51,722 nt of DNA. It comes from Gardnerella vaginalis (GTDB lineage Bacteria; Actinomycetota; Actinomycetes; Actinomycetales; Bifidobacteriaceae). Under the pieces are notes generated by a model. That model worked only from the letters and a program-made list of their open reading frames with translations, had not been told where the DNA came from and did no database searches. Below, in pieces: positions 44,557 through 51,722 of this stretch. How positions within the stretch are numbered: the first letter of the stretch is position 1; every line of letters starts with the position of its first letter. The translations under genes and the position numbers were made by a program. The DNA is taken from contig NZ_KQ956850.1 of the NCBI RefSeq assembly GCF_001546485.1, forward strand, positions 111,440 to 163,161, given 5' to 3'.

Positions 44557-45879
44557 ATGAGCGCTACTGAAGAATTGCAAGGAAAGTATCATTTTGAAAC
44601 ATTGCAATTGCATGTTGGCCAAGAGCAGGCGGATCCGGCAACTGATTCTCGTGCAGTTCCTATTTATCAAACAACAAGCTACGTGTTCCATGATTTTGAT
44701 CATGCTGCAGCTCGTTTTGATTTGCGTGATGCTGGAAACATTTATGGTCGTTTAACGAATTCTACTCAAGATGTTTTTGAGCGCAGGATTGCTGCTCTTG
44801 AAGGTGGAACTGCAGCTTTGGCTGTTGCTTCCGGTGCTGCGGCTGTTGACTATGCAGTTCGCAATATTACGCAGCAGGGCGATCATATTGTTTCTTCAAA
44901 GAATGTGTATGGTGGCACTTATAACCTGCTTCGTCATACGCTTCCTCGAGATGGTGTAACAACTACTTTTGTCGATCCTAAGAATCCTCAAAACTTCGAG
45001 GATGCAATTCAGCCAAATACGAAGCTAGTTTATTTTGAAACTTTTGGTAATCCTAACGCAGACTTGCCTGATTTTGAAGCTATTGCCGAAATTGCGCATC
45101 GTCATAATCTTCCTGTTTTTGTTGACAACACTTTTGCAACTGCGTACCTTTTCCGTCCGCTTGAGCATGGCGCAGATATTGTAGTTGAGTCTGCTACGAA
45201 GTTTATTGGCGGCCATGGCACAACTCTTGGTGGCATTATTGTTGAAGGTGGCAATTTTGATTGGGCTAAAGTTCCTGGAAAATTCCCAACTCTTACAGAA
45301 GCTGATCCAAGTTACCACGGTTTGAACTTCTATGAAGCTTTAGGATCTGTGGCTTTTGTGACTCGTATTCGTGCGATTATTTTGCGCGATACTGGCGCTT
45401 GCATTAGCCCGTTTGCTGCGTTCTTGCTTTTGCAAGGCACGGAAACCTTGAGTTTGCGAGTTGAACGTCACGTTGAAAACGCGTTGAAGGTTGTGAAATA
45501 TTTGCAAACTGTGCCAGAAGTTGAATCTGTAAGTCATCCTTCTATTGAAGGCCGTTCTGATCACGAGCTTTATAAGCGCTACTTCCCGAACGGCGGCGGC
45601 TCTATTTTCACGTTTGATATTAAAGGTGGAAGGGATGCAGCTCGCGTATTTATTGACAATTTACAGCTTTTCTCATTGCTTGCAAATGTTGCTGACGTGA
45701 AGTCATTGGTTATTCATCCTGCATCTACTACGCACTCTCAGGAAACTCCTGAAGAATTGGAAGATCAAGGCATTCATGAGGGCACTATTCGCTTGTCTAT
45801 TGGAACTGAGCATATTGACGATATTCTTGCCGATTTGCAGCGCGGATTTGATGCAGTTTGTAAAGCAGGACTTGCTTAA
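44557..45879 (+). CDS. metY: O-acetylhomoserine sulfhydrylase/aminocarboxypropyltransferase
   Basis: 440 residues, PLP enzyme of the Cys/Met metabolism family. Seen: VPIYQTTSYVF, YGRLTNSTQDVFERRIAALEGG, FETFGNPNADLPD, PVFVDNTFATAY and the PLP-lysine segment ESATKFIGGHGTTLGG. The length and the insertion before the C-terminal part fit MetY rather than the shorter MetB/MetC. It makes homocysteine (or cysteine) from O-acetylhomoserine (or O-acetylserine) and sulfide. GGAGGG lies before ATG 44557. It is a single-gene unit ending in a terminator. Confidence 0.94.
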   Translation: MSATEELQGKYHFETLQLHVGQEQADPATDSRAVPIYQTTSYVFHDFDHAAARFDLRDAGNIYGRLTNSTQDVFERRIAALEGGTAALAVASGAAAVDYAVRNITQQGDHIVSSKNVYGGTYNLLRHTLPRDGVTTTFVDPKNPQNFEDAIQPNTKLVYFETFGNPNADLPDFEAIAEIAHRHNLPVFVDNTFATAYLFRPLEHGADIVVESATKFIGGHGTTLGGIIVEGGNFDWAKVPGKFPTLTEADPSYHGLNFYEALGSVAFVTRIRAIILRDTGACISPFAAFLLLQGTETLSLRVERHVENALKVVKYLQTVPEVESVSHPSIEGRSDHELYKRYFPNGGGSIFTFDIKGGRDAARVFIDNLQLFSLLANVADVKSLVIHPASTTHSQETPEELEDQGIHEGTIRLSIGTEHIDDILADLQRGFDAVCKAGLA

Positions 45880-45950
45880 AAAGAGAAAGCGAAAGTAAAA
45901 GTAAAAATTATTCATTAAAAATATTCCTGAAGATCCATTACCATTTTATT

Positions 45951-45988
45951 CGGAGCGCATATTGTATTTGTATGCGCTCCGATTTTTT
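45951..45988 (+). terminator. Intrinsic terminator of metY
   Basis: 11-bp perfect stem (45951-45961 with 45971-45981), a 9-nt loop and six T residues. Confidence 0.92.
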
Positions 45989-46153
45989 GTGTATATTCTT
46001 TAAATTTGCGCATCATACTTTAGGATGAGATGCTAATTTTTTCTCAATAATTTCCGCCTTACGTACGATGGTAACCAGCAGTCTTTTCCCGTAAATTTAA
46101 GTATTAGCAGTAGATAACTATGCGATTACTACTTTTTAAGAAAAGGAGCAGTT

Positions 46154-46993
46154 ATGAACAGTCCGTACGAAACAAGTTCATACGAGCAAGAAAATGATTT
46201 AGATTTTAGAGCAGATTTTAACCAAAATTTGATTGGTGAGACTGCGGTTGCAGCTTTGCATGTTGTTAAAGATTTTGGTAAGGGTGCGGGCATTGTTCAC
46301 GCTCTGCGAGATGTAAGCGTAAGTTTTGAACGCGGCAAGTTTACGGCGATTATGGGTCCGTCTGGCTCTGGAAAGTCAACGTTAATGCACTCTTTGGCTG
46401 GTCTTGACAGCGTTAATTCTGGAAAAGTTTTGGTAGATGGCCTAGATATTACAGGCATGAGCGATAAGCAGCTTACACTTATGCGTCGCGAAATGGTTGG
46501 GTTCATTTTCCAAAGTTTTAATCTTCTTCCAATGTTCAGCGCTGAGCAAAATATTCTTATGCCTCTTACTTTGGCAGGTAAAAAGCCAGATAAGCAATGG
46601 TTTAATACTTTGGTTCATACTCTTGGCTTGCAAGATCGCTTAAAGCATAGGCCTGCTGAGCTTTCTGGTGGTCAGCGCCAACGCGTTGCAATCGCTCGAG
46701 CTTTAATTTCTAAGCCTTCCGTAGTTTTTGCAGACGAGCCTACCGGAAATCTTGACTCTGCTTCCAGCTCAGAAGTTTTGCATTTCTTGAAGAAGTCTGT
46801 AACGGAACTTGGTCAAACTGTAATTATGGTTACGCATGACGCTGTTGCAGCCTCTTATGCGGATCGAGCAATCGTGTTTGCAGATGGCCAAATCGTTGAA
46901 GACGTACAAAATCCTACTGCAGAAGGCATGAGCAAAATGCTTATGGAACGCAGCGAGGCTGGTATTAATAATCAGCCTGCTCAATTGCAATAA
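46154..46993 (+). CDS. ABC transporter ATP-binding protein, MacB/LolD-like
   Basis: 279 residues. Walker A GPSGSGKST, Q-loop FIFQSFNLLPMFSAEQNI, signature LSGGQRQR, Walker B VVFADEPTGNLDS and the switch His in MVTHDA are intact. The DEPTGNLDS form and the partner gene mark the MacB/LolD/FtsE group of lipoprotein, peptide or cell-wall exporters. An acidic N-terminal tail of about 35 residues precedes the domain. It lies 17 bp before its permease; the substrate is unknown. Confidence 0.93.
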   Translation: MNSPYETSSYEQENDLDFRADFNQNLIGETAVAALHVVKDFGKGAGIVHALRDVSVSFERGKFTAIMGPSGSGKSTLMHSLAGLDSVNSGKVLVDGLDITGMSDKQLTLMRREMVGFIFQSFNLLPMFSAEQNILMPLTLAGKKPDKQWFNTLVHTLGLQDRLKHRPAELSGGQRQRVAIARALISKPSVVFADEPTGNLDSASSSEVLHFLKKSVTELGQTVIMVTHDAVAASYADRAIVFADGQIVEDVQNPTAEGMSKMLMERSEAGINNQPAQLQ

Positions 46994-47010
46994 AAGGTGG
47001 TGAAGTTAGA

Positions 47011-49704
47011 ATGTGGAAAATCGCACTAAAACTTATGCGTAAAAGCGTGCGCATGCTCATCGCCTCTGGAATTGCAATTCTTATAGGCAGCATGTTTATG
47101 AGCGCTACTTTGCTTTTTGTAAATAGTGTTGACGACTTGATGGTTCGCAACGCAACGAATGAATTCAGTAGCGCAAATTATGCAATCTCATCTAAAGGTT
47201 CTAACAATTCTCCGAGTGGTGCAATTCATTATAAGGACCTTCATTTAGATGAAATATCGAAGATGCCTGGTGTTAATGGCATTCGCAGTGACGATGCGAC
47301 TGCGCTTGTAAGAGTGGAAAAAGGTGATAAATCAGTTACAAGTATTGCTTGGTCTAGTGGTTTGTATGGAAATCTTCCTGTTTATAAATCAACAGAAGGT
47401 AGAGATCCGCAAAAAATAGGCGAAATTACGCTTATTAAAAGTATTGCTAAATCAATACATGCAAACGTTGGCGATACTATAACTTTGGTTAAAGTAGATG
47501 ACACTGGCGGAGATAAAGAAAAATCGTACGATGTTCGTGTGGTTGGTCTTGTAAACGATGGAGAACATTCTCAAATACCAGTTTCAAATCGCGGCACGTA
47601 TCTTGGTGGCGTAACGAATGATTTTTGTGCAAAACTCAACAATCTTAAGAATTTTGACAATCAAGTTGTGCAAAGCAAAGTGTACATGAGTATTGATGAA
47701 TCTAAAATAAACGATTTATCTCCTAAGATTAGCGCTTTGCTTCCAGAGCAATTTTCTCTTATGTCTAGGCACGAAGTTGGTGTAAGAGCTGTTCGAAATG
47801 TGTCCAACGGCACTAATTTTGTAACCATGTTCTTACTATCGTTTGGTATTCTAGCGTTGCTTATTTCTTCGCTTGTTATAGCAAACACATTCCAAGTTTT
47901 GGTTGCTCAACGCAGACGCACTCTTGCACTTTTGCGCGTAATTGGCGCACAGTCGCACCAGCTTTATGCGGCAGTTTTGCTTGAAGCTGCAATACTTGGG
48001 GTTATTTCTGCGTGCGTTGGCGTGCTTTGTGCAATCGGATTTATGGGCGCAATTAGTAACGTGAATATTAACTCTGGACCGTTATCTAAGATTCCTTTGA
48101 TTGTTTCACTTCCGGCAATTGTGTGGCCAATAGTAATTGGCGCGATTGTAACAGTTCTTGCGTCTATGAGTGCTGCTCGATCTGCTACAAAAGTAACGCC
48201 TATGGAAGCGCTGCGACCAATGGATTTGATGAAAGATAAGCGTGCAAGCATTCTTCGCGCTGTTCTTGGTGTTCTATTTATTGTTGTAGGTATTTTATTT
48301 ACGGCTTTAAGTGCTACTTCTTTGGCAAGCATGATTGCTCAGCAGTCGCCTAATGCTGGTGCTGACTCTTGGATGACTTTGCTCGGGGCAGTGTTTGGGT
48401 GTGCGCTTGTTTTCATTGGAATTATTGTTACTGCAACATTCTGGATGCCGTTCGCTATGAAGGCAACTGGCGCAATCATGGCGCTTTGTGGGCCTGCTTC
48501 TAAAGTTGCCAACGCAAACGTGCAACGAAATCCTAGACGAGTTGCAGCAACTGGAACGGCTTTGCTTATTGGCGTAACGCTTGTTTCTACAGTAGTAACT
48601 GGCGCAATCTGCGGTAAAGCAACTCTTAAAGGTGTTGTTGATGACCGTTACAGTGTTGACATTATTCTTCAAGGCAAGAATGTTGATGAGTCTCTAGCTG
48701 CCGATATTTCAAAGATTAATGGAATAAAGAATACTGAGTTGCTTCCTGCAGTTCCTATGACTTTTAAGAACGCTAAGGGCAAAACTGAGTACGCTATGGC
48801 AGCTGGAGTTGATAATGCAGATCAACTTAGAAATGTAATGCACACTGACCTTGATGGCGTCAATATAAACAAAGATTCTGTGCTTTTGCCTAAGTTTAAT
48901 GATGAAGGTGGAGAGCCTTTTGACCTTAGAAAAGGAAACCTTAGTCTACAGGCTTACGTAGAAAAGTACAGTTCTGATGAAACAGACAGTAATAATATTA
49001 CACCATTTACTGGCATGAATACAGACTCTAGTAATAACGATAAGAGCATTACTGTAAAGCAAGTTCAGTTTAAGACGTATCGAAATATTGGTGTGTATTC
49101 AAATAATACTGCTTTTGTGAGCAAATCCTACTTCAATAACTACCTTAAGCCTACAACGCATATGCTGCTTATTTCGGTAGATTCTAGCAAAGCTAATCTT
49201 ATAGATATTGTTAAAAACATTCGAAATGTTACATCTAGCTATGCGGAGGTTATGTCTGCTGGAAGCGTGTTCCAGAGAGCGCAGTGGGAGAGTGCTATCG
49301 ACGCAATGATGATGGTGCTTGTTGGCTTAATAGCAGTAGCTGTTGTGATTGCCTTAATAGGTGTTGCAAACACATTAAGCTTGTCTGTTATTGAGAGAAC
49401 CAAAGAATCTGCAACTTTGCGCGCAATAGGCATGACGAGAGGCCAGGTTAGAAGGTCTCTTGCGTTGGAAGCAACGTTGATTTCCCTAACAAGCACTGTT
49501 TCGGGCTTGATTGTTGGAACAGCGTTTGGATGGATTGGATCCTACATGGTGTTTAGCATACTTGGCAAAGTTCCATTTGTAGTTGATTGGGCTATTTACG
49601 CGGTCCTTGCTCTCATAGCTTTGCTTGCAGCGCTTCTTTCCAGCGTGCTTCCAGCTCGCAGAGCAGTGAAGTCTTCGCCAGTAGTTGCGCTCGCGGAGGA
49701 CTAA
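47011..49704 (+). CDS. ABC transporter permease with two FtsX domains
   Basis: 897 residues. A first helix (about 12-35) precedes an extracellular domain, then a block of helices at about 269-400, two more at about 411-480 and one at about 512. A second extracellular domain follows, and three helices close the protein (about 764-890, ending LPARRAVKSSPVVALAED). This duplicated FtsX layout is the long actinobacterial form, which acts without the periplasmic adaptor used by Gram-negative MacB. It pairs with the ATPase just upstream. A role in export of a peptide or lipoprotein is inferred from the family only. Confidence 0.92.
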   Translation: MWKIALKLMRKSVRMLIASGIAILIGSMFMSATLLFVNSVDDLMVRNATNEFSSANYAISSKGSNNSPSGAIHYKDLHLDEISKMPGVNGIRSDDATALVRVEKGDKSVTSIAWSSGLYGNLPVYKSTEGRDPQKIGEITLIKSIAKSIHANVGDTITLVKVDDTGGDKEKSYDVRVVGLVNDGEHSQIPVSNRGTYLGGVTNDFCAKLNNLKNFDNQVVQSKVYMSIDESKINDLSPKISALLPEQFSLMSRHEVGVRAVRNVSNGTNFVTMFLLSFGILALLISSLVIANTFQVLVAQRRRTLALLRVIGAQSHQLYAAVLLEAAILGVISACVGVLCAIGFMGAISNVNINSGPLSKIPLIVSLPAIVWPIVIGAIVTVLASMSAARSATKVTPMEALRPMDLMKDKRASILRAVLGVLFIVVGILFTALSATSLASMIAQQSPNAGADSWMTLLGAVFGCALVFIGIIVTATFWMPFAMKATGAIMALCGPASKVANANVQRNPRRVAATGTALLIGVTLVSTVVTGAICGKATLKGVVDDRYSVDIILQGKNVDESLAADISKINGIKNTELLPAVPMTFKNAKGKTEYAMAAGVDNADQLRNVMHTDLDGVNINKDSVLLPKFNDEGGEPFDLRKGNLSLQAYVEKYSSDETDSNNITPFTGMNTDSSNNDKSITVKQVQFKTYRNIGVYSNNTAFVSKSYFNNYLKPTTHMLLISVDSSKANLIDIVKNIRNVTSSYAEVMSAGSVFQRAQWESAIDAMMMVLVGLIAVAVVIALIGVANTLSLSVIERTKESATLRAIGMTRGQVRRSLALEATLISLTSTVSGLIVGTAFGWIGSYMVFSILGKVPFVVDWAIYAVLALIALLAALLSSVLPARRAVKSSPVVALAED

Positions 49705-49768
49705 ATTTCGCAAAAACTATCTGTAAAAAGATAGTCTATAGAAGTTAAATTGCAGAAAAATAAAAATC

Positions 49769-49810
49769 ATGCCGGTGTGTAAATTTTACGTGCCGGCATT
49801 ATCTTTTTCT
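49769..49810 (+). terminator. Intrinsic terminator of the ABC exporter operon
   Basis: A 7-bp GC-rich stem (49769-49775 with 49793-49799) extended inward by weaker pairs, followed by a T-rich tail. Confidence 0.82.
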
Positions 49811-49997
49811 TAAGCGTTTTCGACACGCAGAAAAAATTTGTATTATCGTTATTATTTTTTATTAAAACATGCGCATAATTATGCGAAGCTTATAATATTA
49901 TGTATAAAAATAGCATTTTTTATTAAAGATATTCAAAAATAATACGATTATTATTCATAATGACAAGTTTTATTGGAAATTTTCCGAATAAATATCG

Positions 49998-50027
49998 TTG
50001 AAAATGTATTTATTTCTTTGTTATGCT
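49998..50027 (+). promoter_or_regulatory. Candidate promoter of the coiled-coil surface protein gene
   Basis: TTGAAA (49998-50003), an 18-bp spacer and TATGCT (50022-50027), about 60 bp before the start codon. The rest of 49811-50086 is very AT-rich with no other element recognised. Confidence 0.45.
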
Positions 50028-50086
50028 CAAAATGACTGCTGACATAAGTTAGACATGAAGGCCGCTACGAGCAAGGAGTAGAAAAT

Positions 50087-51722
50087 ATGGTAACGGTCAA
50101 TAAAAAATCTGCCGCAGCAATTGCAGGAATCTTATTGTTAATGCAAAGCCCAATGCCAGCGTGGGCGCAAGATGCTGCTAATGAAGTACAGAATGTACCA
50201 ACTCAAGCAGAGGTGACTAAAAAAGCGCCTACTGAAGAAGCAATTGAAAAAGCTGAAAAGCGTGTTCGCGAATTAGAAGCTCAAATTGAAGACTATAAGA
50301 AAAAAGTTGCAGGATTTGACGAAACTTTAAATAACATCGATAAGACTGAAAAAATAGCTGAAAACGCTACTAAAATTAAAGAAAATGAACTTTTAGAAGC
50401 TGAAAAGGCATCTAAAATGAATGCAGAAGATGCAAAAGCAAAGGCTGCGGAATTTGAAAGATCCAAAAAAGAAAAAGAGATTGAGCTTAATGGATTAAAA
50501 GAAGCATATAAAGCTGCAAAAGAACAATATGATAATGCAAAAATATATCTCAATGGTTTGCAAAGTAACGAACAAGAAAAAATCCAAGTAAAAGAGAGAG
50601 CAGAAGCTAACGTAAATAAGTATGAATCACAAATTTCAAATCTTCACAAAGAAGTAGATTCTCTTAATGAATCTATTGCAAGTGATTCTGCTAAAATTAG
50701 AGAGTATGATACAAAAATCGATGAATTACAATCTGCATTAGATAAAGCTGATCAAAATAATGGCGGTAATATTTATTCTATAGCGGAGCAGTTTAGACAA
50801 ATCTCTAATAATCATACTTCACTTAGTAGAAAAGTTGAAGAAAATAGGAAACTTGTTGCTGATAAACAAAGAACTGTGAACGAATTAGATACTAATTTCA
50901 AAACAGAACAGCGAGAATTTGAACAAGCAAGTGAACAACTTCAAAAGATTAAAGACCAAATTGGGGAGTCTGAAAAGGACGTAGCCAAAAAACTTGAAGC
51001 TTTTAACAGTAAAGATTCTGAAGTAAAGCAAGCAGAGTCTGAGATAAAGAGTCTTAATAGCATTATTGAAAACTATGAGTCAGTTGGCAAAGGGGATAAT
51101 CTAAGCCAAAAAATTGAATCACTAAAAAGTGCTATTGCTGGTGTTAAAGCATTAAAAAATAATCAGCCTGATGCAAGAGCCAAGAATAATGAACTAAAAA
51201 AGCAAGCTGAAAATTCTTTAAGCAACGCAGAAAAGGAACTTGAGGAAGCTAAAGTTAAAGTTACTACCCTAAAAGCTCAATTGGAACAGGAAAAAGTTCA
51301 AAAGAATCAGCAAAATGGTAGCAGCTCTGCTGGTAATAATAAGGCAAAAGAATCTGAAAAACAGACTGATCCTGTTGTCCCAGTTCCTGCAGTACCTGAA
51401 ACATCTACTCCGAAAGTAGCTGCTCCAGAAAAGCCGGAAACTGAGGTTGTTCCGTCTCAACCTGAAGCCGAAGCTGCTCAGCCGGAAACTGAAACTGCAC
51501 CAGTAGAACCGCCGGTTGGGAAGCCTGAAGCCGAAGTTGCGAAGCCGGCACCTGCTCCTGCTCCATCTCAGCCTGAAGCTGAAACTGTGCCAGCTGAAAC
51601 TGATGTTGTGAAGCCTGAAACTGAAACTACTCCAGCGAAGCCGGAAGCTGAAACTGTTCCAGCGAAGCCGGAAGCTGAAACTGTTCCAGAGAAGCCTGAA
51701 ACTGAGGTTGCACCAGCAGAAC
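50087..51722 (+). CDS. Secreted coiled-coil surface protein with Lys-Pro-Glu repeats, 3' end outside window
   Basis: 545 codons are visible and no stop occurs before the window ends. ATG 50087 follows AAGGAG at about 50073. The N-terminus is a signal peptide (KKSAAAIAGILLLMQ, likely cut after AWA at about residue 27). Residues about 50-420 are almost wholly charged heptad-type coiled coil (Glu, Lys, Ala, Leu, Asn; no Cys). From about residue 430 the sequence becomes Pro-rich with KPEAETVPA-type repeats. The layout (signal, long coiled coil, Pro/Glu stalk) resembles M-like or choline-binding surface proteins of Gram-positives, where a cell-wall anchor would follow; that end cannot be seen. The binding partner is unknown. 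No enzymatic domain is visible. Confidence 0.85.
   Translation, partial: MVTVNKKSAAAIAGILLLMQSPMPAWAQDAANEVQNVPTQAEVTKKAPTEEAIEKAEKRVRELEAQIEDYKKKVAGFDETLNNIDKTEKIAENATKIKENELLEAEKASKMNAEDAKAKAAEFERSKKEKEIELNGLKEAYKAAKEQYDNAKIYLNGLQSNEQEKIQVKERAEANVNKYESQISNLHKEVDSLNESIASDSAKIREYDTKIDELQSALDKADQNNGGNIYSIAEQFRQISNNHTSLSRKVEENRKLVADKQRTVNELDTNFKTEQREFEQASEQLQKIKDQIGESEKDVAKKLEAFNSKDSEVKQAESEIKSLNSIIENYESVGKGDNLSQKIESLKSAIAGVKALKNNQPDARAKNNELKKQAENSLSNAEKELEEAKVKVTTLKAQLEQEKVQKNQQNGSSSAGNNKAKESEKQTDPVVPVPAVPETSTPKVAAPEKPETEVVPSQPEAEAAQPETETAPVEPPVGKPEAEVAKPAPAPAPSQPEAETVPAETDVVKPETETTPAKPEAETVPAKPEAETVPEKPETEVAPAE
51424..51722 (+). repeat. Tandem repeats encoding Lys-Pro-Glu stalk
   Basis: Degenerate units of about 27 bp encode PAKPEAETV-like nonapeptides. 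Two copies, 51632-51658 and 51659-51685, are identical, and a third diverges at 51686-51712. The array continues past the window edge. Confidence 0.85.

Noticed and set aside
51424-51722. Possible CRISPR-like array
   Set aside because: The repeats are in frame, contiguous without unique spacers, and encode a regular Lys-Pro-Glu stalk.

Overview
The window looks like chromosome from a low-GC member of the Bifidobacteriaceae, most probably Gardnerella. The main evidence is a bifid-shunt cluster (825-residue phosphoketolase, phosphotransacetylase, acetate kinase), a very large secreted amylopullulanase of the bifidobacterial ApuB type, an ANTAR response regulator beside polA as in other Actinobacteria, and an AT-rich base composition. 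The genus call is inference; no rRNA is present. No phage, insertion sequence or CRISPR array was seen. This is mostly core chromosome, with accessory surface proteins at both ends.

Layout. 1-8.3 kb holds surface and envelope carbohydrate functions: the 3' part of an amylopullulanase with an atypical sorting signal, a zinc-ribbon/VWA/C-type-lectin membrane protein, and a GH3 hexosaminidase. 8.4-12.4 kb holds a complete ECF transporter (S component, fused double ATPase, T component). It is preceded by a 35-codon leader peptide with three consecutive Trp codons and an intrinsic terminator, which looks like a translation-coupled attenuator for tryptophan uptake. 12.4-20.8 kb carries a MenA-like prenyltransferase, a PdtaR-like regulator, polA, a NIF3-family gene and glgX. 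20.9-25.8 kb carries an unknown membrane protein (minus strand), tRNA-Pro(TGG) and a second ECF transporter (YkoE/YkoD/YkoC type) behind a TPP riboswitch. 25.9-33.2 kb carries aroA and, on the minus strand, xfp-pta-ackA. 33.5-38.3 kb carries guaA, an orphan ascorbate-type PTS EIIC, a GntR/UTRA regulator and tRNA-Leu(GAG). 38.4-44.2 kb is a tight minus-strand run, yraN-comM-dprA, followed by an SdhA/FrdA-like flavoprotein. 44.5-51.7 kb carries metY, a MacB-like ABC exporter pair and the start of a secreted coiled-coil protein with a repetitive Lys-Pro-Glu region that runs off the window.

How the genes fit together. Extracellular starch or glycogen breakdown (amylopullulanase) and internal glycogen debranching (glgX) feed the phosphoketolase pathway, whose acetyl-phosphate is turned into ATP and acetate by AckA and exchanged with CoA by Pta. 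Two vitamin/amino-acid ECF importers, each with its own RNA-level control (Trp leader peptide; TPP aptamer), suit a nutritionally dependent host-associated bacterium. The most interesting signals are the Trp-leader-controlled ECF cassette, the zinc-ribbon/VWA/lectin protein, the redox genes without visible partners (menA-like and sdhA-like) and several long perfect inverted repeats between genes of one operon.
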